NCBI GenBank assembly: GCA_046349355.1 | Contig: JAXMCM010000027.1 | Span: 90,533 to 154,532 of the forward strand | DNA: 64,000 bases | Origin: CALKJU01 sp046349355 | Lineage (GTDB): Bacteria; Pseudomonadota; Alphaproteobacteria; Geminicoccales; Geminicoccaceae | Direction of reading: 5' to 3' | Part shown: positions 1-9,749 of the stretch, piece after piece | How the letters are laid out: each line of letters starts with the position of its first letter | Numbering within the stretch: the first letter of the stretch is position 1 | Made by a program: the position numbers and the translations under genes | The notes under the pieces: model-generated | What the model was told of the DNA's origin: nothing | The model's input: only the letters and a program-made list of their open reading frames with translations | The model's database searches: none

Positions 1-1870
1 CCGGCCCCGCTGACCGACGAGCCACTGGCGTCGCGTGCATTCACTCCGTCGATGACGAAGCCGTTGCTGCCATCGAGAGAGGACAACTCAAGAGTCGGGG
101 CGAAGCCCGATCCCGAGCCGAACACGACATAGCTGGCCCCGTACCCGAGCGAGTATCCGTAGAGATGGCGTGGCCCGGCTCGCGACGCTCCAACGATTAG
201 GTCGTCGAAGCCGTCGCCGTTGACGTCGCCGGCAGAACTGACGGACGAGCCGCTGTAGTCGCCTTCGCCCACGCCGTTAATGGCGAAGCCGTTGCCGCCG
301 TCGAGATCTCCGAGGTCGAGGCGCGCCGCGAAGCCTGCCCCCGAACCGAATACGACGTAGCTGGCTCCCGACCGAAGGCCATTCGGCGAGGCACCTTCGG
401 CACCGACGAGCAGGTCGTTGAGGCCGTCGCCGTTGACGTCGCCGGCCCCGCTGACCGAGATGCCGCTATTGTCGCCGTAGCTGAACCCGTCGATGGCGAA
501 GCCGCTTGTGCCATCCAGCGTGGACAGGTCCAATTCCGCATCGAAACCGGTAGACGAGCCGAAGACGACATAGCTTGCTCCTCGCGACACGAAGCTGATC
601 CCGTAGGGTCCGTATTCGGCTCGCTGATTTGCACCAGGAGCTCCAATGATCAGATCGTCGATTCCGTCGCCGTTGACGTCACCCGCACCGCTGACTGACC
701 AGCCGCTGCGATCACCGCTGCCGTATAGGCTCCCTCCTCTGGCTCCGTTGATGATGAACCCGTCGCTGCCGTCGAGGCTCGACAGATCGAGGCTGGCGGC
801 GAAGCCGGTCGAGGAGCCGAAGACGACGTAGCTGCCGCCAGAGTCGTCGCCGTTCGCGTCAACGCCGTCGGCGCCGACGATCAGGTCGTCGAGGCCGTCG
901 CCGTTGACGTCGCCTGCCAAGCTCACCGATCTGCCGACGAAGTCATAAAACGCTTCGCCCGTGATCACGAATCCGTTGGAACCATCAAGGTCCCCGACAC
1001 CCAGCCACCCACCTGTCGACGCTGCCGAGCCGAAGACGATGTAGCTTCGGCCTTCGGCTGAGGGCCCGTAATAGAAGGAGAACTCTCGGCCGTAGGCCGG
1101 CGCCCCGACGATCAAGTCCGCGAAACCGTCACCATTGATGTCGCCGGCACCGCTTACTGACGAACCGCTTCGAGAGGCAAAGGTACCATAGATCACGAAT
1201 CCGTTGCTGCCGTCGAGCCGCCAGACGTCGACAACAGCCGGACCGCTGTCGAGGTCGAGCCACCCATCAGCAAACTGTACGCGCTCGACGTCGCCGAGCC
1301 GGTCGACGCCGTCGTCGTGAGATTCCGGATTGACGTTCTCGACGATCGCTACGCCATCGTCGAAGCTAACAAGATAGTCGCTACGAAGGCCTTCGTAGAT
1401 GGCAATGTCGATTCCGGCGCCGCCTGAAAGGCTGTCGTTGCCGTGGCCACCCTCGAGCACATCGTCACCGGTCCCGCCGATCAGCCGGTCGGGGTTGCCG
1501 TCGCCGATGAGCGTGTCGTCGCCAGCTCCGCCGTCGAGCCGGTCGCGGCCGGCGCTGCCCCAGAGCGTGTCCCGGTCGTTGCCGCCATAGAGGCTGTCGG
1601 CGCCGTAGTCGCCCACCAGCCGGTCCAGCCGTCGCCGCCGAAGACCGTGTCGTCGCCGGTCTCGCCGTTCAGCCGGTCGTTGCCCTGGCGGCCGAGCAGC
1701 AGGTCATTGCCAGTGCCACCCCGCAGCGTGTCGGTGCCGCTGCCGCCGTCCAGCGTGTCATGCCCGGCCTCGCCCGACGCGCGGTCCAGACCCGCGAACA
1801 GCCGCATCACGTCGGCCGCCGCCGTGCCATGCAATGTATTGTCGCCCGACGTGCCGAGGATCGTGGCCAT
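1..1870 (-). pseudogene. RTX / FG-GAP repeat protein, copy A (frameshifted, runs off the window)
   Basis: The start at 1870 (MATILGTSGDN) follows an AGGAG ribosome site. The protein opens with RTX nonapeptides (GGSGTD, GGTGND, GETGDD), has a spacer ending in FADG, then FG-GAP repeats of the form SVSGAGDVNGDG about every 220-235 bases. Five are complete and a sixth is cut by the window edge, so the C-terminus is missing. The frame breaks near 1630, where one G of a GGG run is absent relative to the expected GDGWDRLVGDYG. From there to base 1 the frame is clean. The family is expected to be a secreted calcium-binding propeller, but no enzyme domain is visible. Its RTX half is nearly identical to copy B upstream, implying tandem duplication. 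A single homopolymer frameshift may be a sequencing error. Confidence 0.75.
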
Positions 1871-1946
1871 GCGTGGCTCCTGCGGCTTCCTGCCGGAAGC
1901 CTCGTGGCAGTAATGGCCGCTTTCGCGCCGAGCGCCTTGATCTGGA

Positions 1947-4238
1947 TCAGTTCCGGCGCGACGCGGTTGCCGCTTCAGCCCGGAAGCGCAGCAGACCGCG
2001 CGCTACAGCAGGGGCGCTTTCGCCGGCAGCTACGGCGAGGCCGGGCAGCAGCGGCAGCGCGGCGACGTCCGAGGCTGGCGGCGAAGCCGGAGGCGGAGCC
2101 GAAGACGACAGCTCGCTCCATACGCGAGACTGTACCCGTATTGATTCCTCGCTCACCAATAGGCGCACCGATGATCAGGTCATCGAGACCGTCGCCGTTG
2201 ACGTCGCCGGCGCCATGACCGAGGAGCCGCTCTTGTCGAAGGATTCACTCCGTTAATAGCCGTTGCCGCCGTCGGGCTCGACAGCTCAGGTCGCTGCGAA
2301 GCCCGAACAGCCAAACACGACGTAGCTGGCACCAGAAAAGTCACCATTGCGGTCGCGCCGACGATCATGTCGTCAATATCGCCGTTGACGTCGCCGGCAG
2401 CACCGACCGAATTCCCGGTACGGCCGGAAGCATTCACCCCGCTGATGGCGAAGGCCATTGCCGTCGGCGTCGACAGCTCTACGCTTGCGGCAAAGCCTGA
2501 TGCTGAGCCGAACACGACGTGCTCTCGTTTCCAGCAGGTGCCCCAATGATCAAATCGCCGATGCCGTCGCCGTTGACATCGCCGGCGCCGCTGACGGAAG
2601 TAGCCCGCTCCGGTCCTCAGCATTTGCGCCATAGATGGCGAAGCCGTTGCTCCCGTCGAGCGAGGACACCTCGACGCTCGCGGCGAAGCCCGACGAGGAA
2701 CCGAACACGACGTAGCTGGCACCGGAGGCGTAGCCATTCGGTTCAGCAAACAGGGCTCCGATGATCAGGTCATCGATGCCGTCACCGTTAACGTCGCCGA
2801 CGCCACTCACTGACCTGCCGCTATAGTCGCCATCGCGCTCACTCCGTTGAGGACAGAACCCGTTGCTGCCATTGAGGTTCGTCGGCTCCGGACTCGCGGC
2901 GAAGCCCTCCGAGGAGCCAAACACGACATAGCTGGCGCCGTAACGAAGCGAGTACCCGTTGACATCGCGGGGCCCAACCCATGGCGCCCCGATGATGAGG
3001 TCGTCGATGCCGTCGCCGTTGACGTCGCCGGCGCCACTGACCGACCAGCCGCTCACGTCGAAGATTCACTCCGTTGATGACGAAGCCGTTGCTGCCGTCG
3101 AGGGTCGAAAGCTCTAGGCTCGCCGCGAAGCCGGAGGAGGAGCCGAACACAACGTAGCTGCTCCCGGAAAACTCGCCGTTCGGAGAAGCGATTGGCGCCC
3201 CGATTGATCAGGTCGTCGAGTCCGGTCGCCGTTGACGTCGCCGCCGCCGCCGACCGACCAGCAGCTTTCATCGTAGGGATCACCCCGTTGAGCACGAAGC
3301 CGTTGCTGCCGTCGAGGGTCGACAGCCATGCTTGCGGCGAAGCCGGACGTGGAGCCGAAGACGACGTAGCTTGTGCCGTAAAGTAAACTGTTTCCGTATG
3401 GGAATCGCGCGGCCCTCCTCACTGGCGCGCCGATGATCAGGTCGTCGATCCCGTCGCCGTTGACGTCGCCGGCACTGCTGACCGATGAGCCGCTTGCGTC
3501 GCCGGCGTTCACTCCGTGTGTGACAAAACCCGTTGCTGCCGTCGAGGCTCGATGGCTCGAACACACCGGGTGTCGAGCCGAGGCTAATCTCCTCCCCGTC
3601 GCCGAACCTCGCCCGCTCGACGCCCTCGAGCCGGTCGGTGCCCTCGTCGCCGTCGGGTCGAGGTCGGTGATGATGGTGATCCCGTCGACCGTCTCGATGC
3701 GGTAGCCGGCCCGGACACCGGCAAAGACGGCGACGTCGTCCCCGATCCGCGGCCAAGGCCGCCGTTGCGGCCGCCGTCTCGGCCCGTCGCCCCACAGCCG
3801 GTCGTTGCCGTGCCCTCCATCGAGCACGTCGTCGCCGGTCCCGCCGATAAGCCGGTCCGGATTGCCGTCGCCGACCAGCGTGTCGTCGCCCGACCCGCCG
3901 TCGAGCCGGTCGCGGCCTGCGCTGCCGAACAGCGAGTCGCTGTCGTTGCCGCCATAGAGGCTGTCGGCGCCGTAGTCCCCACCAGCCGGTCCCAGCCATC
4001 GCCGCCGAAGACCGTGTCGTCGCCGGTCTCGCCGTTGAGCCGGTCGTTGCCCGCAGCGGCCGAAGAGCAGATCGTCGTCCGCACCACCCTTCAGCGTGTC
4101 GTTGCCCGAGCCGCCGTCCAGCGTGTCATGGCCACCAAGGCCCCAGGCGCGGTCCAGACCCGCGTACAGCCGCATCGCGTCGGCGGCATCCGTACCATGC
4201 AGCGTGTCGTCGCCGAGCGTGCCGAGGATCGTGGGCAT
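1947..4238 (-). pseudogene. RTX / FG-GAP repeat protein, copy B (multiple frameshifts)
   Basis: The start at 4238 (MPTILGTLGDD) is followed by RTX repeats (GGSGND, GETGDD, GGTGDD), an RTX-type spacer (VDGITIITD to RARFGDG) and seven recognisable FG-GAP units centred near 3460, 3225, 3010, 2785, 2565, 2375 and 2200. That is the same seven-blade count as intact copy C. The reading frame changes at least about ten times, for example near 4055, 3980, 3775, 3640, 3500, 3320, 3240, 3060, 2860 and 2640. Some breaks are compensated, and one FG-GAP unit near 2375 has lost a codon. The likely C-terminus is at 1947 (ending ATASRRN). Either this is a decaying paralogue or the assembly is poor here; several differences are homopolymer changes such as extra A and C near 3525. 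Confidence 0.7.
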
Positions 4239-4366
4239 GATGGCCTTCCGCGCCGAAGAAGCATCCTCGAGGGTATTGCCGGCGGGTCGGTACTCGCATT
4301 GACTTGGATCAGCCCATCATCCGGTCGGCGCCGGAAATCGGGAGCGCCCGGCGTCGCGGTCGCCCC

Positions 4367-5404
4367 CTACAGCCAGCCCCGGATGCTCGCCGCCACCGCG
4401 GCGGCCGAGATGCCGTAGCGGTCGTGCAGGGTCGGCAGGGCGCCGGCGTCGAGGAAGGCGTCGGGCAGGGCGATCTGGCGGAAGGCCGCCGGCGCCGCGC
4501 CGGCGCGCAGCAGCAGGCCGGCCACGGCCTCGCCGAGGCCGCCGACGGTCGAGTGGTTCTCGGCGACGACGACGAGCCGGCCGCCGCGGCCGGCCTCGCC
4601 GAGGATGGTGGCGGCGTCGAGCGGCTTGATCGTCGGGGAATGCAGCACGGCGACGCCGATGCCGTCGGCCTCGAGCAGGGCCGCGGCCTCGAGGGCGCGC
4701 ATGGTCATGAAGCCGGCGCTGATGACCAGGACATCGCCGCCGTCGCGCAGCAGCTTCGCCCGGCCGAGCTCGAAGCGGTAGTCGAAGGTGTCGAGGACGA
4801 GGGGCACGTTGCCGCGCAGCAGGCGCATGTAGACGGGGCCGTCATGCGCGGCGATGGCGTGCGTCGCCTGCGCGGTGTCGAGGGCGTCGCAGGGATCGAC
4901 GATCACGAGGTCCGGCATCGCCCGGAAGATGGCGAGGTCGTCGGTCGCCTGGTGGCTGGGGCCGTAACCGGTGGTGAGGCCGGGCAGGGCGCAGCAGATC
5001 TTCACGTTCAGGCCGTCCTCGGCGATGGCCTGGCTGATGCAGTCGTAGGTCCGCCGCGCGGCGAACACGGCGTAGGTGGTGACGAACGGGACGAAGCCCT
5101 CCTGGGCGAGGCCGGCGGCGGCCAGCATCAGCAGCTGCTCGGCCATGCCCATCTGGTAGAAGCGCTCAGGCATGGCGGCGGCGAAGACGTGCAGGTCGGT
5201 GTACTTGCCGAGGTCGGCGGTCATGCCGACAATCTCCGGCCGGGCCTGCGCCGCCTCGACCAGCGCATGGCCGAAGGGTGCCGCCCGGGTGCGCTGGCCG
5301 GGGGCGGCCAGCGAGGCGATCATCGCCGAGGTGGTGAGCCGCTGCCCGTCGGTGGCACCGGGCTTGGGACCGCCGCGCAGGGGCCTGGCACGGGCCGGGC
5401 TCAT
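4367..5404 (-). CDS. transketolase, C-terminal subunit
   Basis: About 345 residues covering the pyrimidine-binding and C-terminal domains of a split transketolase. It should pair with the N-terminal subunit encoded just upstream to transfer a two-carbon ketol unit using thiamine diphosphate. The segment GMAEQLLMLAAAGLA carries the conserved glutamate that activates the cofactor, and the C-terminal domain shows VVVAENHSTVGGLGEAV. The start at 5404 overlaps the stop of the upstream gene as ATGA, so the subunits are translationally coupled. Split transketolases occur in many sugar and polyol catabolic operons; the substrate here cannot be read from sequence. A long spurious frame continues upstream, but homology begins only after the overlap. 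Confidence 0.9.
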   Translation of the reverse strand: MSPARARPLRGGPKPGATDGQRLTTSAMIASLAAPGQRTRAAPFGHALVEAAQARPEIVGMTADLGKYTDLHVFAAAMPERFYQMGMAEQLLMLAAAGLAQEGFVPFVTTYAVFAARRTYDCISQAIAEDGLNVKICCALPGLTTGYGPSHQATDDLAIFRAMPDLVIVDPCDALDTAQATHAIAAHDGPVYMRLLRGNVPLVLDTFDYRFELGRAKLLRDGGDVLVISAGFMTMRALEAAALLEADGIGVAVLHSPTIKPLDAATILGEAGRGGRLVVVAENHSTVGGLGEAVAGLLLRAGAAPAAFRQIALPDAFLDAGALPTLHDRYGISAAAVAASIRGWL

Positions 5405-6261
5405 GCCGGCCTCCCGGCGTCGAGGGCTTGCAGGGCCAGCGCCCATTCCTCCGGCTCGACGCGCAGGAAGTGCGCCTTCTCGCGGGCCTCGAGGAAGGGC
5501 ACGCCTTTGGCCATGCGCGTGTCGCAGACGATGACGCGCGGCCGTGGCTCGGCGAGGGTGCGGGCGGTGTCGAAGGCACGGACGAGGGCCTCGAGGTCGT
5601 TGCCGTCGACCCGCTGCGCATGCCAGCCGAAGGCCTCCCACTTCGGCACCAGCGGCTCGGCGTCGAGGATGCCGGCGGGGCGGCCGTCGGCCTGCATGCC
5701 GTTGACGTCGACGAGGCAGATCAGGTTGCCGAGCCGCCAGTGGCCGGCCGACATCGCCGCTTCCCAGGTCGGGCCCTCGCCCATCTCGCCGTCGGACATC
5801 AGCACGTAGACGAAGGCGTCCGAGCCCTTGCGGCGCAGGCCGAGGCAGCGGCCGACGGCGATGCCGAGGCCGATGCCCAGCGTGCCGCCGCTCATCTCCA
5901 TGCCCGGCGTGTAGGCCGCCATGCCCGACATCGGCAGGTGGCTGTCGTCGCCGCCATAGGTCTCGAGCCACTCCTCCGGGACGATGCCGGCCTCGATCAG
6001 CGCCGCGTAGAGGGCGATGGCATAGTGGCCGACCGACAGCAGGAAGCGGTCGCGCTCCTCGCGGTAGGGATCGCCGGGCCAGTGGCGCAGCGCGTGGAAG
6101 TAGGTCACCGCCAGCACGTCGGCGATGCCCAGCGCCTGGGCGATGTAGCCCTGGCCCTGCACCGCCCCCATCCGCAGGGCGTTGCGGCGGATCCGCCAGG
6201 CGCGCTGCGCCAGCGACACGTTGCTGAGGGACCGCCCGTCGCCCGCCGCCATCGCCAGCAC
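5401..6261 (-). CDS. transketolase, N-terminal (thiamine diphosphate binding) subunit
   Basis: A 286-residue protein equivalent to the first half of transketolase. The thiamine-diphosphate motif is present as SDGEMGEG, followed about 30 residues later by DVNGMQADG, which supplies the Mg-binding Asn. The early histidine region (YFHALRH) and GVQGQGYIAQ-like start are typical of split bacterial subunits. It lies 5 bases after the SDR gene and overlaps the C-terminal subunit by 4 bases, so SDR, N and C form one operon. The likely role is pentose, tetrose or branched-sugar phosphate conversion following oxidation by the SDR. The pathway assignment is inference because no kinase or transporter is adjacent. 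Confidence 0.9.
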   Translation of the reverse strand: MLAMAAGDGRSLSNVSLAQRAWRIRRNALRMGAVQGQGYIAQALGIADVLAVTYFHALRHWPGDPYREERDRFLLSVGHYAIALYAALIEAGIVPEEWLETYGGDDSHLPMSGMAAYTPGMEMSGGTLGIGLGIAVGRCLGLRRKGSDAFVYVLMSDGEMGEGPTWEAAMSAGHWRLGNLICLVDVNGMQADGRPAGILDAEPLVPKWEAFGWHAQRVDGNDLEALVRAFDTARTLAEPRPRVIVCDTRMAKGVPFLEAREKAHFLRVEPEEWALALQALDAGRPA

Positions 6262-6266
6262 TCCCT

Positions 6267-7019
6267 TCAGCCGTGGATCAGCATGCCGCCGTTGGCGTCG
6301 ATCACCGCCCCGGTGACGTAGGCCGACAGGTCCGAGGCGAGGAACAGGAAGACGCCGGCGACGTCGGCGACGGTGCCGAGCCGGCCCAGCGGGATGCCGC
6401 GCACGATCTCCTGCCGCATCGCATCGGTCAGCCGGTCGCCGGTGATGTCGGTCTGGATCAGCCCGGGCGTGACGCAGTTGACGCGGATGCCGTCCGGCCC
6501 GAGCTCGCGCGCCATCGCCTTGGCGAGGCCCAGCACCCCGGCCTTGGCGGCGGCGTAGTGCGGCCCGCCGAAGATGCCGCCGCCGCGCTGGGCCGAGACC
6601 GACGAGGTGCAGGCGATCGAGCCGCGGCGCCGCGCCCGCATGTGCGGGATGAAGGCCTGGCTCAGATAGAGGACGCCGGCGAGGTTGACGTCGAGGATGC
6701 GGCCGAGATCGGCGGGCGTGATCTCCATGGTCCGCACCGGCTGGGTGATGCCGGCATTGTTGACCAGGATGTCGACTTGGCCGAAGGCGTCGATCGCCCG
6801 TGCCGCGGCGTCGCGGCAGGCCTCGGGGTCACTGACGTCGCAGGCGAAGCCGCGGTGCGCCGGGCCGATCCCGGCGGCGGCCTCGGCCGCGGCCCCAGCG
6901 TCGAGGTCGAGGATGGCGACCCGTGCGCCGTGCGCCGCGAACAGGCGCGCGGTCGCCAGCCCGATGCCGCGCGGCCCGGCCGCACCCGAGATCACCGCCG
7001 CCCTGCCGGCCAGAAGCAT
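6267..7019 (-). CDS. short-chain dehydrogenase/reductase (SDR)
   Basis: A 250-residue classical SDR. It has the glycine-rich nucleotide motif SGAAGPRGIG (residues 11-20), an acidic LDLD at the end of strand 2 suggesting NAD(H) preference, NNAG at 87-90, a catalytic Ser in TSSVSAQ near 140 and YAAAK at 155-159. The C-terminus (DANGGMLIHG) resembles FabG-like and polyol dehydrogenases. It is the first gene of the SDR-transketolase operon, so a sugar or polyol oxidation feeding the transketolase is plausible. The 81 bases between it and copy C of the RTX protein must hold its promoter; nothing distinctive is visible there. Confidence 0.9.
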   Translation of the reverse strand: MLLAGRAAVISGAAGPRGIGLATARLFAAHGARVAILDLDAGAAAEAAAGIGPAHRGFACDVSDPEACRDAAARAIDAFGQVDILVNNAGITQPVRTMEITPADLGRILDVNLAGVLYLSQAFIPHMRARRRGSIACTSSVSAQRGGGIFGGPHYAAAKAGVLGLAKAMARELGPDGIRVNCVTPGLIQTDITGDRLTDAMRQEIVRGIPLGRLGTVADVAGVFLFLASDLSAYVTGAVIDANGGMLIHG

Positions 7020-7100
7020 CGCCGCCCCCGCACTGGTCCGCCGCGGCGGCGAGCTTCCTCCAGGATCGCGCCGGACACAAACGTCCCGCGCGATCCGGCC

Positions 7101-9323
7101 TCAGCCGTAGGAGTCGGCGTGCCGTGCCGGCGCGATGTCGAGCCGGCTGACGTCGACGACCGCGCCGAAGCCGTCGGTCGAGCCGTAGAGGACGAAGGCG
7201 GTGCCGGAGCGGTCGTAGGTGCCGTCGGGATCGAACGACGGTGCGCCGATCAGCAGGTCGTCGATGCCGTCGCCGTTGATGTCGCCGGCACCGCTGACCG
7301 AGAAGCCGCTGAAGTCGAAGGCGGCCGCCCCCTCGATGGCGAAGCCGTTGCGGCCGTCGATGTCGGCGAGCTCGAAGGTGGCGTCGAAGCCGTCGCGGCT
7401 GCCGAACACGACATAGCTGGTGCCGGCCGAATCGACCCCGTCGGTGCCGGCATAGGGCGCGCCGACGACGAGGTCGTCGATGCCGTCGCCGTTGATGTCG
7501 CCGGCGCCGCTCACCGACCAGCCGGCGTACTCGCGGGCCGAGGCGCCGAGCATGGCGAACCCGTCCGAGCCATCGAGGGCACCGAGATCGATGCGCTCGT
7601 CGAAGCCGTCGCTCCGGCCGAACAGGACGTAGCTGGCGCCGGAGGCGTAGCCGTTCTGGCCGTCCTCGTCGGCGCCGACGATCAGGTCGTCGATGCCGTC
7701 GCCGTTGATGTCGCCCGCGGCGGACACCGAGTAGCCGCCCTCGCCGTAGGCGTCCGGCGCATCGACGATGAACCCGTTGCTGCCGTCGAGGTCATCGAGG
7801 TCGAGCGTGTCCGGGAAACCGGCATCGGTGCCGAACACGACGAAGGCCTCCCCGGCGCCGTAGCGATCGCCGCTGTAGGCCCCGGGCGCGCCGATGACGA
7901 TGTCGGCGAAGCCGTCGCCGTTGATGTCGCCGGCGCCGCTCACCGACCAGCCGCTGAAGTCGCCCTCGCCGGCCCCGACGATGGCGAAGCCGTTGCTGCC
8001 GTCGAGATCGGCGAGGTCGACCGTGGCGTCGAAGCCGTCGTCGCGGCCGAAGACGATGTAGCTGGCGCCCGAGGCGTTGCCGTTGGGGTCGGCGTCGCGC
8101 GCGCCGATGATGATGTCGTCGATGCCGTCGCCGTTGACGTCGCCCGCCGAGCTCACCGAGACGCCGGCGGCATCGCCGTCGACCAGGCCCGAGATGGCGA
8201 AGCCGTTGCTGCCGTCGAGCGCATCGAGGTCGAGGTCCGCGGCGCGGGTGCCCTCGACGCCGAACACGACATAGGCGGCGCCCGCCTTCGACACCGTCGA
8301 CCCGGCATAGGGCGCGCCGATCACCAGATCGCCGACGCCGTCGCCGTTGACGTCGCCGGCGCCGCTCACCGACCAGCCGGCCCGCTCGCCGGCATCGCCG
8401 CCATGGATGCGAAAGCCGTTGCTGCCGTTCAGCAGGCTGATCTCGACGAGCGCCGGGAACGGCGTCTCCGAGCCGTACAGGACATAGGTGGCGCCCGCGT
8501 CCTCGCCGCCCGAGTCGGTGAGCGGCGCGCCGATGATCAGGTCGTCGATGCCGTCGCCGTTGACGTCGCCGGCGCCCGACACCGAGCGGCCCAGCTGGTC
8601 GCCCGGGGCACCGCCATCGATGGCGAAGCCGTGCGTCCCGTCGAGCTCACCGAGGTAGACGGTGCCGACCCCGCTCGGGCCCAGCCGCACGATCGTGCCA
8701 TCGCCGAAGGAAGCCCACTCGATGTCGAACAGGACGTCGCGGCCTTCGTCGCCATCCTGGGCATAGCGATCCTGGATGACGAAGTGGCCGTCGACACGGG
8801 TGATCGTGAAGTCCTGTCGGTCGCCCGCGAAATAGGCGCCGTCGCGTCCCGCACCACCGTACAGCGTGTCGGAGCGCCGGCCCCCGACCAGCCCGTCGGC
8901 GCCGTCGCCCCCGAACAGGCTGTCGCGGCCGTCCGCGCCGAGCAGGGAGTCGACGCCCAGGCCGCCCCACATCCGATCGTTGCCATTGCCCCCGACGATC
9001 AGGTCGATGCCCTTGCCGCCATAGAGGCGGTCGGCCCCGTTCAGGCCGATGAGCCAGTCCTGCCCGTCCTCGCCGAAGACCGTGTCGTCGCCATTGCCTC
9101 CGGTCAGGCGGTCGTTGCCGTCCCGCCCGAACAGCCAGTCATCGCCCTTTCCGCCGCCGAGCGTATCGTTGCCGCCGCGTCCGACCAGGAGGTCATCGCC
9201 ATCGAGGCCATAGAGCCGGTCGGTGCCCGGCCCGCCCCACATCGTGTCGTCTCCCGCCGTCCCGTAGCGCAGCGGCGGAGCGGCGGGGGGGAGCGAGAAA
9301 ATAGGAATCGCAATCTCCAGCAT
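7101..9323 (-). CDS. RTX / FG-GAP (integrin alpha-like) repeat protein, copy C, intact
   Basis: A 740-residue acidic repeat protein. Residues ~20-190 carry RTX nonapeptides (GGPGTD, GRGGND, GGKGDD, GGNGDD and others) expected to bind calcium. A spacer follows (DFTITRVDGHFVIQD to ASFGDG) of the kind seen in type I secreted RTX proteins. Residues ~240-720 carry seven FG-GAP units such as SVSGAGDINGDGIDD, enough to close a seven-bladed propeller. There is no Sec signal, enzyme domain or transmembrane segment. RTX repeats usually lie C-terminally next to the type I secretion signal; here they are N-terminal. The start (MLEIAIPIF) has no strong ribosome site, so a later start is possible. No type I secretion genes are nearby. 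Extracellular location and adhesion or polymer binding are inference. Confidence 0.85.
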   Translation of the reverse strand: MLEIAIPIFSLPPAAPPLRYGTAGDDTMWGGPGTDRLYGLDGDDLLVGRGGNDTLGGGKGDDWLFGRDGNDRLTGGNGDDTVFGEDGQDWLIGLNGADRLYGGKGIDLIVGGNGNDRMWGGLGVDSLLGADGRDSLFGGDGADGLVGGRRSDTLYGGAGRDGAYFAGDRQDFTITRVDGHFVIQDRYAQDGDEGRDVLFDIEWASFGDGTIVRLGPSGVGTVYLGELDGTHGFAIDGGAPGDQLGRSVSGAGDVNGDGIDDLIIGAPLTDSGGEDAGATYVLYGSETPFPALVEISLLNGSNGFRIHGGDAGERAGWSVSGAGDVNGDGVGDLVIGAPYAGSTVSKAGAAYVVFGVEGTRAADLDLDALDGSNGFAISGLVDGDAAGVSVSSAGDVNGDGIDDIIIGARDADPNGNASGASYIVFGRDDGFDATVDLADLDGSNGFAIVGAGEGDFSGWSVSGAGDINGDGFADIVIGAPGAYSGDRYGAGEAFVVFGTDAGFPDTLDLDDLDGSNGFIVDAPDAYGEGGYSVSAAGDINGDGIDDLIVGADEDGQNGYASGASYVLFGRSDGFDERIDLGALDGSDGFAMLGASAREYAGWSVSGAGDINGDGIDDLVVGAPYAGTDGVDSAGTSYVVFGSRDGFDATFELADIDGRNGFAIEGAAAFDFSGFSVSGAGDINGDGIDDLLIGAPSFDPDGTYDRSGTAFVLYGSTDGFGAVVDVSRLDIAPARHADSYG

Positions 9324-9749
9324 TCAACCAGCCGAACGCTAGGCCATATAGGGTGCCGGCAGCGTTCGGTCGACCACCCAACCCCGTCGCCGAAGCCACA
9401 CCCCAGCAAATTCGGCTCGCACGCGCTTCACCCGGCAGCGAAGGGACAGTTCCGCCGCCCCTCAGCCAAGGCTTTACGCGAGCAAGCCCACTGTCTCGTG
9501 ACAGAATGCGAAAGTGCCTGCTTGATTTATTGCCTTCCATTCCTGAATACTCGCCCTCGTCGGCCTGAAGAACGAGCTGTATTTGAAATGCCTCGGGAAG
9601 TTTGCTGCGGTGTGACGAAGGCGGGCGTCGGACGCTTCATGGCTGCCGCGCAAAAGTGGAAGGGGAATCCGGCGGCGCGGCATTGCCTTCGCCGCGCTGT
9701 GTAGCAAGGTTTCGAGCCGCCCGACATCGGCGGGCGCCCGGGAGTCTCG
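9324..9749. other. intergenic region between divergent genes
   Basis: This 426-base spacer separates copy C of the RTX protein (minus) from the DHA2 transporter (plus). It is less GC-rich than the flanking genes (for example the AT-rich stretch around 9510-9590) and should contain both promoters. Short open frames here show no similarity I recognise. A ribosome site (GGGAG) precedes the transporter start. No convincing RNA gene, terminator or repeat was seen. Confidence 0.6.

Noticed and set aside
1..4238. Regular repeats of about 220-235 bases that might suggest a satellite or CRISPR array
   Set aside because: The repeats encode FG-GAP blades in a consistent protein frame. There are no short identical repeats with unique spacers of CRISPR length.
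9480..9600. AT-richer segment around 9510-9590 examined for a small RNA or tRNA
   Set aside because: No cloverleaf, terminator or conserved RNA feature could be supported.
6273..9704. A 1143-residue plus-strand open frame opposite copy C and the SDR gene
   Set aside because: It is the antisense shadow of the GC-rich repeat gene and the SDR; the opposite strand has clear family motifs, and this frame has low-complexity composition and no recognisable domain.
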